In this document: in pieces, positions 34,320 to 49,300 of the stretch
Position numbering within the stretch: the first letter of the stretch is position 1
Layout: every line of letters begins with the position of its first letter
Assembly: GCA_918807975.1 (NCBI GenBank)
Contig: OU964925.1
Location: 29,423,608-29,487,607, forward strand
From: Aplidium turbinatum
Taxonomy: Eukaryota > Chordata > Ascidiacea > Aplousobranchia > Polyclinidae
DNA: 64,000 bases
Direction: 5' to 3'
Position numbers and translations under genes: made by a program
Notes under the pieces: generated by a model
The model's input: only the letters and a program-made list of their open reading frames with translations
Databases searched by the model: none
Told to the model about the DNA's origin: nothing

Positions 34320-37300
34320 CTAGGGGTGCGCATGTGAATGACTGGGGTTATGCACTAAAACGATAATGACTATAATCAATATCACCAATAGCAATACTAA
34401 AACTGCAATTACTGTTTTGAGTGTTTGACTGCTTTTTGAAATGTATTTTTTCATCAACTCTAAAGAATTGCCCCCGAATACTTTTGCTTGTTTTTCTAAG
34501 TCTTCAGATTGGTTCTGTAAACAAAATTAAATTATCATCATTAAGTTTCTTCCTCTTGTCGAGGGTGGACAGTGGCGTAGTCAGGAAAAAAAATTGGGGG
34601 GGGCCAAATATTTGATGAATTGAAGAGAACGACAAAGTGTTTGATTTAAGACATCGCCACCTGATGTGCAGTGGCGTATCCTGGTGGCTTGAGCAAGGGG
34701 AAGCAATGAAACTGGTGGGGGTTAGAGCGTGCCGAAGGCACGCGCATTCTAGGGGGGTCCGGGGGCATGCTCCCCCGGAATATTTTTCAAAATTACACTT
34801 AAATAATGGATTATAGCGCTTTCTGGAAACACTTTTAGGGTAATATTTGTATGAAATTTATTAGCAGATAAACAGCTATTAACTTATTAAAGGTAGCTCT
34901 TACACACGAACGGGCAAAATCTGCGGCTAAAATTAGAGAACACCAAAACCTCAGCTACACAAAAACCCAACAGAGTAAGCCATTCTGAAATTGCTTCCAC
35001 AAATTAGTTAAAAGAAACGTAAATCGAGTAAATTTTGCGCGATTTACGATTTGCAAAATTTATTGGTGTCTTTCTGTGTGTCTAAAACAAGTCCTTGGGG
35101 TGTTAATAGCCAGATGTCTTGGAAAACGTTATAAATTTCTACAAATTTTATTATATTTTTAACAAAGGGCTCAACTTCGGAATCCAAACTTTGAAAATTT
35201 GGGGGGGCCATGGCCCCTTTCGCCCCCCTGGCTACGCCTATGAGGGTTGAGGCAATAAAGCGGCAAGTTTCTCTGTTTGAGATTTATCTATTGCGTCTTG
35301 TCTTGTCTTTACTATCATTGGTCTAAATTTTTGGTGGTCTGCCCCAATTTTGTTCGTAAAAAAAAGTAGCCACAAAAATCTGCTCAAACACAGAAAACAT
35401 ATTTTGCAAAAAATGACGGTACGATCGAGCGTTATCATGGTGGGTTGTCTTTCTGTTGCATATTGGTTTAAAATTTACACTCCATATTTATAAATAGGCT
35501 ACGTTATCTCGTGTAGGGTAAGTTGAAGCAAATGGCTCAAAAAGTCGTCAATTAGTCGATGTTGACGTCATAAAGAAGACTAAACCAAGAATAATAAGCA
35601 GAGGTATACAGAGTCAAGTTTTTTGGAATCCTGTTTCACTTCGACTCCAAAGTCCGTGACTCCAAAGTCTACTATTCCTTCAATTAAGGATATTGACTTC
35701 AAACTCCACTCCAACTTTGAGAGAAAACCGTAATCCAGGTTTTTTAATACTATAACTTGTAGGCCTACCTTCCCCATCCCTTGTTATAAATGGAAAAAGA
35801 TATTCTTAAATGAAAAGATTTGTTGCTTGGAAACAAAAACTATAGAAGTAGCCCACCGTACACAAAAATAACAATTGCGCCAAGTACAGCGTCAATATTT
35901 GTACGCTAACAGTATCAACTGGCAAAAATATTGAACTCCAGTTCAATTCTATTCCTACTTTTGCCAAAAATTTCAGACTCCCACTCCACTCGGGCGGAAA
36001 CCAAAGACTCCGGATCTTAAATACTCCAAATCTACTGCAGCTTACACCTCTGAATACACCTGTGAATCAGGCAACACCTTGACTGGTTAATCGCGAGGTT
36101 GTTCGGTGCTGCCAGACCTTTCTATTGCTATATTTTGATTTTTATGTAATTGTGTTTCTTTTTCTTGACTCGAATTAGGAAGGCAAATAAAAAAAACATC
36201 TCTCTCTCTCTGATAAGAAGGCACACACATGCAAAAATGGCATCAAGAAATTAAAAAAATTACATTAAACGACCTGTGCAACTTCACAAAAAACTAGCTC
36301 CAACACAGTGAAAATTATTTCAGGGGTTTGAAAGAATGAAACACTTTAAACCAAACCTGTGAAGCACAGAACTAACCTGCAGAACATCAAGATTGTCTTC
36401 TCTCTCTTGCATTTTAGTGACGTTGGCTTTCATGATCTCCGTGACTTGTTCAATCTGGTAGCAATAAGTAAGCATGGAAGCTACTTTAAAATTGGTCACC
36501 AAAATTCTTCGTTTTACAGTTTGGGACATTCAACTAGGACCAAATAGCTTCTCAATGTAACCCAGAAAACACTGCCTACCTAACTTGGCTTTTTTATAGT
36601 ACCTAGTCTTACGCGGGATGGTTGAAGATTTGAAGTAAATGGGAAAACAAGGGAGCTAATCTTCGTGCCAATCTTTAGGTATTTACCAGAGACACAGTTG
36701 CATGCTCTTGATCGGTGCCGACCTGACGGCCCTTCGCGCGCCAGACAAAGGCTCTCACTGATGCGCTTACTGACAGATTGGTGGGATCGTAAAAGAAAAG
36801 AACCTCGAACCCTATAAAGAGTCGCATGACGAAGAGCAGTTGCAACCAGCCAGAGATGGGCAAGATCACCTGTTTGGGAGATCTTGAAGATCAAGATCAC
36901 CAAGAATACGTGATCTTGAAGATCAAGATCGTGATCTTGAAGATCAAGATCACTTTCAAGATCACTTTTTGGGGTACTTGAAAAAATGCAGTTTTTGATC
37001 GATGAGGATGCAAAAAAAATTTTACTCGTAAGCAACCTAGTTAAAGGTGATTGGTATTGCAAACTTTTGTTTTTAACTACGGTACTCGAACACTGGCTTA
37101 AAAATTGTGCAAAGTTAATGACTGTTGCTATCATCAATCGTGCTGTAGTTTGAATAGGATCGAAAGTTTGCAACCTCAAGGCCGAGGGTTATTTTTGGAC
37201 TACTTCGGTCGTGTATAGTCGACCCGTATTGGATGCCTGCGCATAATTTGAGCTACTATACAGTTCTATCTTCATCAAGAGCTTTCAGACCATCCAGCTC

Positions 37301-40300
37301 TGATAGAAGTAGGCTCAAATGGTTGTTTTGATTTGCATCCAATGGAATAGTTCTCCAATAGATCACTTGACAAAGAAACCTCAAGATCGATCGGCGCTGG
37401 TTCGGCTCTCTATAAACCGTTTCAAACAAAATCAAAATCTATATAAAAAGGGATAGCATCTATTTACACATTTTATGTACTATTTTTTATTTCTCACCTA
37501 TACTATCCTAAACAATTCTCACTCTGGTTGGTGCACTGCAGTGTGCAATAAGCAGTGATGTACGCACATACAAAAAATATTGACGCCGTCAGCGTAAACG
37601 CAAACGTTCAAAAAACTATACGCCGCATGCGTCAACGCAACTAGTAAAAAAAGTTGGCGGCGTTAGCGTCAGCGCATAGCCTACACTAGCGTAAACTAAT
37701 TTTGTTTGCTAGGTGCCAAACATTCACACGGTATATACCACTCGAAACAAACAAGTTTTATTTTGAATTTCCACGAAGAAACACAAGTATCTGAAAGTGT
37801 TCATCTGACATTTTGCTGCGTTTTGGTTTCAATATGTCTTTGCCCATTGAAAACATTCTTTCAACCGCAGCACTGGAAGGTATTGGCGTGTTGTAGCGAA
37901 AAAAAGTATTTTGGAAATCTTTCGTTGGAAAAGCGCCCACGGTTAATGGTCCTTTGTGTGGCCTCTCTTCCAAGTAGGGCCATGGATTTGTATTATCATG
38001 CTCCATTTCACTTGGAGATTAGTATTACCGTAAGTTATTCCCTGAATACAATAGTGTAGTGTAAGAAACTGTAGCATAATATGCCTATCAAGAAAATTCT
38101 AGTATTATACTAACTGTCGCTCCTAGTAATATACTAACTGTCGCTCCCTAAAAATCCATTATAAAAAACACTATTTTTAAAATGATTCCGTTTGAATAAG
38201 ACTAATGTTGCTTTTAATGCCATAATTCTCTCAGTAAGCTCTATGCTTTTTTCTGATAAGATTTTTAAAAAGTGGGTTAATGGAAGACAAAACTGCCAGA
38301 CACAAGCAAGTTTAGGTTCTGAACTGCACAACTCTTTGTTATTCGCATTCAGGGATAGTTAGCATTAGCCTACTAGCGTTATTAGCAGTAGGCTACTCAA
38401 AAGCCTCTCACAATTGGCCCCTGGATGGATGTTTTGCTAAACTGCTCATCAAGTTACAAAGCATATATAATTACATACTTACGCAACAGAATGTATAAAT
38501 TGTCAAGTAAAAATTACCTTAGCTTGATAGCCTACTGTATGTAGGCCAATACATTACTACGCTACATAGCTTACAAGAATAACCGGCAAAGGCAAAGAAA
38601 TGCACTACATATAACATACAGAGTACATCATGCAAGCAATCACGGTCGGAGACCAAATATTTGAGTTTGTTTAGATACATAGGCTGCACTGCTCATTGCC
38701 TGAGAAGTTTCCGATTTGCCCCAAAATGCAAGACTTAACTAATATAAATTAAAGTGCTCACAATTGCTTACAAACGCCTTCAACACGGCTTGATTAAAAA
38801 AAACTTCACACTACGAAGCCAAGTCATTGTTTACATTTTACATGGAGCGACATTACCAACCTACCCTACTTGCTTGCTTACATTACATTCCTGTTCTGAC
38901 CCGTAATTTACTAATTTCTCAGTAGGCCTAAGTTGTTTTAACTAATTCTTTCTTTTTTCTGCAAGACTTCAGTCTCCACGTGGGACTCTAGCGTGAAAAG
39001 CAGTAGTCACGAAACAAATCCAGCTAACTGAACAATAGATGACACTGTGACACAACACAAGAGCAATGGGCAATTGCAAGACGTCAACATTTCGCAGTTT
39101 GACAAAAAAAAATTGCAAACAACAACTAAGACATTAAAAAGTATGCGTTGACGCTATGCGCTAAAAAAACGCGAAAACTTTGCGGCGCAGCCTCAAGCGC
39201 AAACTATCCAAAAAAATGTGGCCGCAAGCGTTAGTGCAAACAAAAAGTCTACGCCGCATATTTGCGGCGTAGAATTTGCGGCGCATACGTACATCTCTGG
39301 CAATAAGCCACTTCACGTGACCAAAGTCGACTAGAGTCCATTTTTTTTTTAGATTGGATCAACGAAAGCAAACAAATTTTTAGAATTCACAAAACAGAAA
39401 TGTAAACAAAGTTTAGTCATTTTTTGTCATTTCTTTGATATACAGTCGTAGGCTAGGTTACCACAGAAAGCTTTTTCAATTTTGAAATGGCAACACTAAC
39501 CAAACTCGATAGAGACTTCAAATCAATTTTTATTAGACGCAAGAGTCATATTAGGCTAACAGTAGCTAAATAGTAGTAGTTGCCATTAATTAGGCTACTT
39601 CGTACAGTACCAGTTCAAAAAAAATGTCTCTATAATATATAATAAGTCAACTTAGATTTCAAAGTGATCTTGATCTTATTGACTTTCAAGATCAAGATCA
39701 CACAAAAAAAGTGATCTTAGATCAAGATCAAGATCACCAAAATAAAAGTGATCTTCAAAATCAAGATCACGCCCATCTCTGCAACCAGCATAGCAAAACC
39801 CGTCATTTTTACATTGATTCAATGTCTGCAGACATTGAATGACTGCAGATGTTTAATATAAAAATAACGGATTTTGCTGTCTGGGAAAGGCCAGTCAATA
39901 AGCTATCCCATGTGTTTCTCGGCAGTCGAGTGTAGCAAGAATTGACAGCAACAGACACGTGTTTTACCCACGAGGCTGGGCTCAACAAGCAATCCCATTG
40001 TATCAACAATAAGCTAACTTCTCCACAAGCCCTAACCCTAACCTGTTTTTCGATGCCGTTTGTGGGTTGGGACCCATTCGATGACTTCCTGATTTCTTTA
40101 CGTCGGAACACTGGGGTTGCTGGAAGAGACGATGACTGAAATATCGACTTGTTGCTGGATTCGCTTTCAGACGAGACAGCGAACAACTTTGAAGAATGGA
40201 GCGAGTCATATTCTGAAAAAGGAACCCAGTAGAAACATGGAAACATCTGTTATGCGGATAAGTTTCATCTTTGTTTGTTTACGCTTTTGAAGATATCTTC

Positions 40301-43300
40301 ATGTGTGCTCAAAACAGGAAACAGGAAAACCCGGCACCCGCAGCAACTATTGTATATTAAAAAAAATTGTTTAGATTTGTAAAAAACGAATTTCTATAAA
40401 ACGGAAGATGTAGCCTGCCACTTTCATTGCTATGTAAACAAAGAACAACAAAAACTAGATTAAAGATATTTGGGTGTTGATTCTGGTAAGCCATGGCCTG
40501 CACCACGACCTACTAGAACACGGCCAAATATGTTGCTATTTGAGGAAAATTTCTAAGAGTCTGAATTATAACAATCATAGCTATGATAAACCTGTCATCT
40601 TCCCATTACCAGAAGTAAGTAAAATAAGTAATATTTGCACCTAAACATATGTTTGGCTTGTTTAACCGGAGATTAGGTATGTACGTTGAGCAAAGTTTAC
40701 ACAATAATAATGTAATATGTAAGACTTTTCAACTGCACCCTGGAGATAGTATCGTTTGGTGCAATTGCATGTTCCATTTAAAATATCAAGGATTTTTTGT
40801 GGATTCTATGTTGTAAGCTGTTCATTTGATGTGTCAATTTTAATTTGTTTGTTTTTCGCAAAGTTTAGTTTTGCAAGTAAAATATGGCTATCGGCGAAAG
40901 ATTCCGCTTTACAAAAAAACCTAACGACTGTATGATGAGACTACCTTCAGGATGCAGTTGGAAAGTCTTACATATTTTACATTATTATTGCATAAGTTGT
41001 GCTTAACATACATATCTAATCTCTGGTAAAACAAGCCAAAAATATGTCTAGATGCAAATGTTGCTTGTTTTACATACTTCTGTAAGTGGAAAAATGATAG
41101 GTTTATCATGGCTATGATTGTAACAATTCAGACTCTTAAAAATTTTCCCAAATAGCAACATATTTGGCCGTGTTTTAGCAGGCCGTGCCTGCACATTCGA
41201 CGAGGTTAGTTTGACAAATTAACAAACTAACATTTTCAAATTTATTTATAAAATCATAATGTTTTCATTAAAAAGAGAGAAACTTTATGCTGTTTCATTG
41301 TGCGCAGGTTCATAATAAATTAGTAATAATAATAATAATCAGGGGTTGACAATGAAGATTGTGCATGAAAACACAATCTTCGTGTCCACTTTCAAGCAGG
41401 GACGTAGCCTCGGGGGTTTGGGGGAACAATTACCAGCTCAAAAAATAAATCTTGGCCACCAAAATGCGTTTTTAATACTATTATAACGTTTAAATAACAT
41501 TGTATTACATATTTAATAACGGTTGATAATATTTGGCTGCATTGAGTAGTTATTTTTTTAAACAAACTCTTTATTTCAAATATTAAAATAATCCCCCTCT
41601 CTAAATGTTGCTTTTGCCAAACTAAAATTTTCTTTCTAGTTACGTCTGTGCCTTCAAGCATGTGGTATGCTCTTGGGCGGTGTCAAACCGCCGCTTCTTC
41701 GAACGGATTAAAATGTCTCAAACTACTCGGGTATGCAACCGATTAAATTTTGTGCTGATTTTAAAAGTTGTCATTTTTACATCACTGCAATGTCGAGTTA
41801 CATTGAAATGATGCAAAAATGGCAACTTTTCTTGGCTAGATTGTCGAACTTAAAGGCAAAAAACTGAAACATTAATTTTTGTAAAGTGCAAAATTGAAAT
41901 AAATTGAATTGTGGTTCGCTAGGGTATCGAACCTGTATCCAGGAATTTATATGATCGCTTTTACTCAAACATCAGAGAGTTGATTGAGAAAATAAAAAAA
42001 TGTTTAAAATTATGAAATGATTTGATTATTTTGCTCTGATTAAACCTTGAACAAAAGTTTTTTTTGATAAAATATTTCAAATCAAACTGATCTAAAAACT
42101 TTCCTTTTACAACGTAAATGACTGAACCAAATTTGTTTCAAGACGATAACATCTGTTTGAGGAGCTGCTTATCAAACTTTCCTGAGAATGTTAAACTTTT
42201 ACTACATAAGGTCAGTAGTAAACCCTGTGATATAAGCAAATTAAGCTTTTGGTAAAACTTGGTTTGTTTCAACAAAATATATTGAGTTGAAAAATTTTGA
42301 AACAAATTTTCAACCAGAATTTTATAAAACGTTCCAGGCTACTTAATCATTATCATCATCACTTTCAGCCAGTAGTAGCTCATTGCTGAGCTAAGGCGTC
42401 CCCCTTTTCTTGCCACTCCAGTCGATCTGGGCAGTGTTGGCCCATAAGCCTCCATGCTGGCAGAATGCAGTTTGGAATGCGACTGTTTATTGAGAGGTCA
42501 TATCTGCCTATTTTACCTATAGTTGGTATTTTACCTATTGTTGGGATACTTATAACCAGGGCTTTGGAGTAGGCGTAAATGTTAAGTTGCTCCAGCTCCA
42601 GTTCCGGAGCTCTCTTTTATCATAACTTAGCTCCAGCTCCTGCTCCGGAGCTTATTGATACCACTGCTCCGGCTCCAGGCACCGAAAAGTGCTTTCATTA
42701 AAATAATGACGACATATCAATTTAATTTCTAAAGCTTAAAATTGCCTGCAGTCAACTGTTGCTAAAAAATGGCACAACTTTTTAAAATTTAAGGTACTTT
42801 CATCAAAATGTCATGCGGAACTGCGTTTCAAAACATATTCGTTAATTCGACGTCTGATTACGAAAATAATTTATTAATTTTGTGAAGGGTTGCTGTTAAA
42901 TTATGTGAATTCAGCCAATAGTAGTAGCATCTTATGAAATACATCGGAGCCGGAGTTAATTTTCAAACAACTGGCTCCAGCTCCTGCTCCAGCTCCACTT
43001 GAATTTCACGTAGAGCTCTGGCTCCAGCTCCATTGAAAATGCACGGCTCCGAGGCTCCGGCTCCTCGCTCCGGCTCCAAAGCCCTGCTTATAACTACTTA
43101 GTACTCAATGCTAAAACAAACGTTTTGAAAATGGACCACTTTTTTTTTTCAACTAAACTTTAGCATGTGAAGAAAATTTAGTTTCGAAGCATTTATGTCA
43201 CCAACACTGCAATTCCTGCGTTTCAAACAAAATTTTTATAATGACGTCATCAACACCTTCGGATCCATCTGATCTGTAAAGCAAAGGTGTGAATTCGTTT

Positions 43301-46300
43301 CTTTTTATCGAATGGAGACTTGATGCTCTGAAAATAAAAAAGTACATACGTTATTCCTATCTAGTGCAATATCACATTTCCATTATGTTCCTGCATAAAA
43401 CTACACAACCTTGAATCTTCAAAGCTTTGAAAAAACACTTGCCTCTTTTTTGTGTCATTGAAATCTTATTCCTGGCAGTTGTACATGATTGGCTACGCCT
43501 ACGAACTACCGTCACAAGCCTGGTTTTCAAGATGGATAAAGTGAAATTCACACACAAACCTTTGTTTGGAATGCAGTTTCTTTGAACAGCGAATTCCGAT
43601 CTTCTCTTGGCATTTTTCATGAACGTTGGTTCCGCATTCTAAAAAAGAGTTAAAAAAAAAGAAATAAAAGTAAAATGTAGCCTACTCGCTGAAAACTTGT
43701 AACCAACACGTGGTAGTTCATGGCAACCTATTTTAGACGTTGACTTCAGTGGCGTAGCCAGGAAAAAAATTTGGGGGGGGGGCCAAATATTTGATGAATT
43801 GAAGAGAACGACAAAGTGTTTAATTTAAGACATCACTACCTGATGTGCAGTGGCGTATCCTGGTGGCTTGAGCAAGGGGAAGCAATGAAACTGGTGGGGG
43901 TTAGAGCGTGCCGATGGCACGCGTATTCTAGGGGGGTTTGGGGCATGCTCCCACGGAAAATTTTTTCAAAATTACACTTAAATAATGGATTATAGCGCTT
44001 TCTGGAAACACTTTTAGGGTAATATTTGTATGAAATTTATTAGCAGATAAACAGCTATTAACTTATTAAAGGTAGCTCTTACACACGAACAGGCAAAATC
44101 TGCGGCTAAAATTAGAGAACACCAAAAACTCAGCTACACAAAAACCCAACAGAGTAAGCGATTCTGAAATTGCTTCCACAAATTAGTTAAAAGAAACGTA
44201 AATCGAGTAAATTTTGCGCGATTTACGATTTGCAAAATTTATTGGTGTCTTTCTGTGTGTCTAAAACAAGTCCTTGGGGTGTTAATAGCCAGATGTCTTG
44301 GAAAACGTTATAAATTTCTACAAATTTCGTTATATTTTCAACAAAGGACTCAACTTCGGAATCCAAACTTTGAAAATTTGGGGGGGCCATGGCCCCTTTC
44401 GCCCCCCCCTGGCTACGCCTATGGTTGACTTAGCCTTGAAGATTCTTGCAAAACTTACTTTTAAAGGTCTTACCGATTGATAGCACTGGGCAAATCTAAA
44501 CATTGCCAAAAACAATAAATTAAAAAATGAAGTCGTGAATAACATCAAATATAATCGTGCACCATTTTAAATAATAAGTTAATTAGTAAATAAAACCGTG
44601 GCCTAGTGTTTTTAGGTAAGCAGCCTTAGCTATAGGAGAAAAAGGGTAAAAACTTTATGGTCATAGAATTAACAAAGGAAAGTGTGATTTACGAAAACTA
44701 GACAATAAAAAGAGAGACTATAATATTTTTTAAAGAATATGGTCTTTTTAGTCTTTTGTTTTTGTAAACCAAATTAGTTTTTCTTACCGCTTATGTCTTT
44801 CTTTGTTAAATCTATGACCATGTTAAAGCTTTACCCGAAGAATGAGGTTAGGATTTATTGACCTGAACACTTCAACCCTTGATACGACATTCCTTTGAGA
44901 ATTTTCTTGCAGTAATCGCAGTAGGTAATTTTTTTGTATTTCTTCGTGAGAAAGTTATGATTGCCGATAATCTGTCAAGCATATTCAAGCAAGATGAAAA
45001 CATAAAGTAGCTGTAAAGCACGAGAAACAAGGAGATGGCTTATTTTCATACTGGGTATATTTTTGCAATGTTTAGATGAGAAAAAAAGCAATTTATAAAA
45101 AGTTTGGATGATATTTGTTACCTAAACGATATTTATTACCATTTGCAAGTTAATAATTTGCAAATACATATGAAAATAACTCATTTAATAAAACCATGTT
45201 ATTTGGCAACTCTGTTTCGGCTATTTCCTATTTACCGTATTCGTCATTCTCTTTTTAGAAAGTATTTTGATGATTTGATGAACACTTAGTCTTGTATTGA
45301 CAATTAGAATGAAGGTTTATCCAATAACAAGCCTAATCTACTACTCGTTGGTTGTTTGGGGATATGAACATAATTGATATCAATACTGCCAAAAAGTGCT
45401 CAATGCTAAGTAAAAACGACAGTATTTATTGTTTATTTTTGATCCTAGCACTGAGCTAGTTGAACACTTTTTATTTATACTGCTAACTTTAGGGGGGAAG
45501 GGGGATTAATTTTAATTTTAACTTTAGCCCTGGTTTTTTAATACAATAGTAGCCTATATTCTAACCTCTAAAAATATATATTTTTTTTAATTTCAGTCCA
45601 AAAATTCCCCCTATCTTGAAAATTCCTTTTCACGTAAAATTACCTTGTTTGGGTTTGGACGAAAATTTCAATTTTTTTTTCAGTTTTCTTAAACCAGGGC
45701 TAAAGTTGGATTTGAAAAAAGGCCTATTAAACTTCCCCCCACCCTCCTTACTAACTGGTTGCTATATGGATCTAAACTAAGTTACCTTCGGTTACTTTTT
45801 GAAATGCGTTTCCATTTCAAGCAAACAAAAGTTTGCGCCAACCGTATGCTCTGCATCCATCAAAATGAGAGCTACCCCGGAAAGATTGGGCAAAGGGTAA
45901 CTGCCTCCGTACAGGACTGGGACGTTTTTCCGAATCGTGACCCAGAACTTTCAAACTGTACAACACATCATCCACCACTGCCCTATATTTGCCTACCTCG
46001 AGATGAAAATGCTAAGCCCACAAAGCTTGATAGCAACACAGTTCAATGACTAAGGAAAAATCGTCACTGGTGCCAGTTTGAAGGCAAGAAGATTACCTTT
46101 ATAAATATTTTATTATGTTACCGTGCATTTAATATCAACCACAAAAATATTCTTACATTACACATTTAAAATGATATAATAAGTTATTACGGATTTACGG
46201 CAATAGCAGATAGAAGTTGAATTCACTTATTAAGCTAAAGAGTAAAATGAATGTGCAATTTAGTGCGTTTGTTATTTTAAAGGTACCAATCGCAGTTTAC

Positions 46301-49300
46301 ATCTTGTTGACACGACAATACTCCGCCGGAGCGTTGCCTCTTTCTTGGGGGTGTTGTAAACAACTTGTTGATATTGTGTTTTGTTTTCGCGTTGTGAATC
46401 GTCATCATTGTGTGCCTTCCTCGTATTGAGGGTTGGATACAATGCGCTGTTGTTCGCGACCATGAGCTGTTCGTACTGAACTTTCATAATTTAATTTTGT
46501 CGTTAAATACGAACAAATTAATTTGGATACAACTGAGGAATTTCGTAGCTAAGCAAGTAATCTCAAGTAAAACAATCTTACCACTTCTATGCAGCTTTGC
46601 TTCAAACCAGCAACACAGGCTTCATGGACACAAGTCCTACAACCTGAAAGTAAATCACAACTCAAACAATCTGAACGCAAAACTTAGATATGCCAATCAT
46701 TGATGACTTAATTGAGGCAACAAGTGGCCTAGAGAGAGTTTCTAGCGGCAGGAAACAATGGTATTTTCTGTGCCGCTTGATGACAATTGAGAACTATAAA
46801 GCATGATGCGTCACCGGAAATTTTGCATTTTTTACAATAATGCCTGACAGTGCGCCGGAAACAATCGTCTCTCTTTCTTCCTCTTTAGCTTCCCCACTGA
46901 AGACAATCTCGCATTCACATATGTAGAATCTAGACTTTCTTAAAAGATAGTCTTGGTACAATGCCAGCCATAACAATAGAGGGTTTTTTAGCATAGGCTA
47001 GTGTACGAGTTTTCAAGGTGAGTCCTTTTGATCGTTCTTGTTAGTACAGTTAATGTAAAGTAAGAAAGTAACAGGATATAGCAACAAAACAACCGATTCA
47101 TATCAACTCTAATTACATAGGCCTACAGTGCGAAGCGATTTGTAATGTTTCAAAACCTGCAGTTGGATAATGATGCATGCTACTAAGTTGAATAACGCAC
47201 ACTGAATATAGCCTATAGTCTATACGGCATGACAGTGATGTACGCGTATACAAAAAATATTGACGCCGTCAGCGTAAACGCAAACGTTCGAAAAACCATA
47301 CGCCGTATGCGTCAACGTAACTTGTAAAAAAAGTTGGCGGCGTCAGCGTTAGCACTAGCGTAAACTAATTTTGTTTGCTAGGTGCCAAACATTCACACGG
47401 TATAAACCACTCGAAACAAACAAGTTTTATTTTGAATTTCCACGAAGAAACACAAGCATCTGAAAGTGTTCATCTGACATTTTGCTGTGTTTTGGTTCCA
47501 ATATGTCTTTGCCCATTGAAAACATTCTTTCAACTGCAGCGCTGGAAGGTATTGGCGTGTTGTAGCGAAAAAAATATATTAAAAAGTATGCGTTGACGCT
47601 ATGCGCTAAAAACCGCGAAAACTTTACGGCGTAGCCTCAAGCGCAAACTATCCCAACAAATGTGGCCGCAAGCGTTAGCGTAAACAAAAAGTCTACGCCG
47701 CAAGTCTGCGGCGTATACGTACATCTCTGCGGCATGACTAGTAAAAACGACAACACACGACAACAAAAAAACAAGAAAAACAAAAACAAAACAAACAAAA
47801 CATACGTTTATCAACTTACTTTCTAAAAAAAACGTTATCGCCAAACTGTTCATTAAAATCCTCCTTTGAATTCTCCATAATTAATTCAATGAGATGCTTA
47901 GATATGATAAAGTAATTAAAAATAGAAAGTACCCCCTTAAATTTGCAAATTCAAGTTTATTAGACCTTTTGCCAGACAATTGTGGCTTTTTCAGTATATA
48001 ATCATATTCAAATAGAATAAATTTGATTCCATTTTTTATTTATTATCAATTTATTCTTATTAATAAGAATATTTATTGGTTGTCGTTGTATGAGCTTCTG
48101 CGGCCGAGGGTCAATTTTTTTATCCCCCCAGACTCGCGATATTCCCTGACTATAATGGAAGGCTGCTACAGAGCAGCCAGACTTTGGTTTCATCATCCAA
48201 GACTCGCAAACCTTCCATTCCATTAGATGGTTTGAAGATAGTGCAATCGTTGATGATGTGGTCTGTGAATGTGGTCTCCTGACACCACATTTACAAGAGG
48301 AGGAAGATGCCTCATTGGTGCATAGTTGAGCAGAAAAACTCGACACCCGTACGAAGACGGTTAAGGATGTACGAGTTATATAGCCTACTGATGAAGCCAC
48401 AATTGTGTGGCAAAAGCTCTAATAATCTTGAATTTGCCAATATAGTGTGGTACAAATTACTTACGTTTGCAACTCAATCCATATTTCTTTTTACCAGAGA
48501 AAGGCAGTTTACAGTGGACGCAATTGCTGTTAATATGTTTACGGTTGATAAAGACATGCTGGTTCACAGTTTGTGTTACACTCCCTAGTGCTGGAGAACC
48601 GGAGAAAGTGGTTCTGATCTGATTTCCGGGAGTTTTCCGGCCAGGATCTGATGAGTCATCAGAAGAGGAGGACTAGGCATGAAAGAAATGCTCAGAAATA
48701 ATGTGGAATGGACAAAAAATATGGAACTTATAAAAAGTTATTGACGCTCAGAAAGTGTGGAACACAATACAATTCAGGGTTACTTACATAGAAATTATAA
48801 ATTGCTCGAATATTATTTAAACACTAGTCATTTTCCACAAAATACAATGAAAACTAAAACCAAAAGGTGAAATGCACAACTGTCAGTATTAATCTTAACC
48901 CTATAGATTATATTTTAATTGAAAGCAGGTCGAACAGAATGGTAGAGTGAGTATTCCATGCACCCGCATTTGACAAACTATAAGCACCATGTCGTTTAAA
49001 TAAAATAAAACTCCAATCCGCCTTCCCAGCTGCTTACCGAAACAATGCAAGACTTCTTCAAATCTTTTTGGCATTTCCAATGTACGTTGACCCTACAACC
49101 TGTAGGAAAGTTAGTGTAGTTAGTTCCCCTTTGTGAATAACAAGCTATGGCTATACTGATTACTTTCAAAGTGTATCATTGTTACCGTGAGGCAAAGCGA
49201 TTATAATTTGCAGCGGCGTATGCAAATAGAGGGGGAAGTTGGGGATTAACTTCCCCCATTGAGGTTAACATTTAAATTTCTTTATTGTTCATGATGGCTT

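Larger units (their letters stand above)
36851..39781. mobile_element. hAT element with GATCTTGAAGATCAAGATC end repeats, hosting a nested hAT
   Basis: Ends CAGAGATGGGC and GCCCATCTCTG; perfect 8-bp duplication CAACCAGC (36843-36850, 39782-39789). The subterminal regions are arrays of GATCTTGAAGATCAAGATC and variants. Most of its body is the second hAT at 37553-39299, so about 1.2 kb is its own. Intronic in the C1-SNARE gene. Confidence 0.9.
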
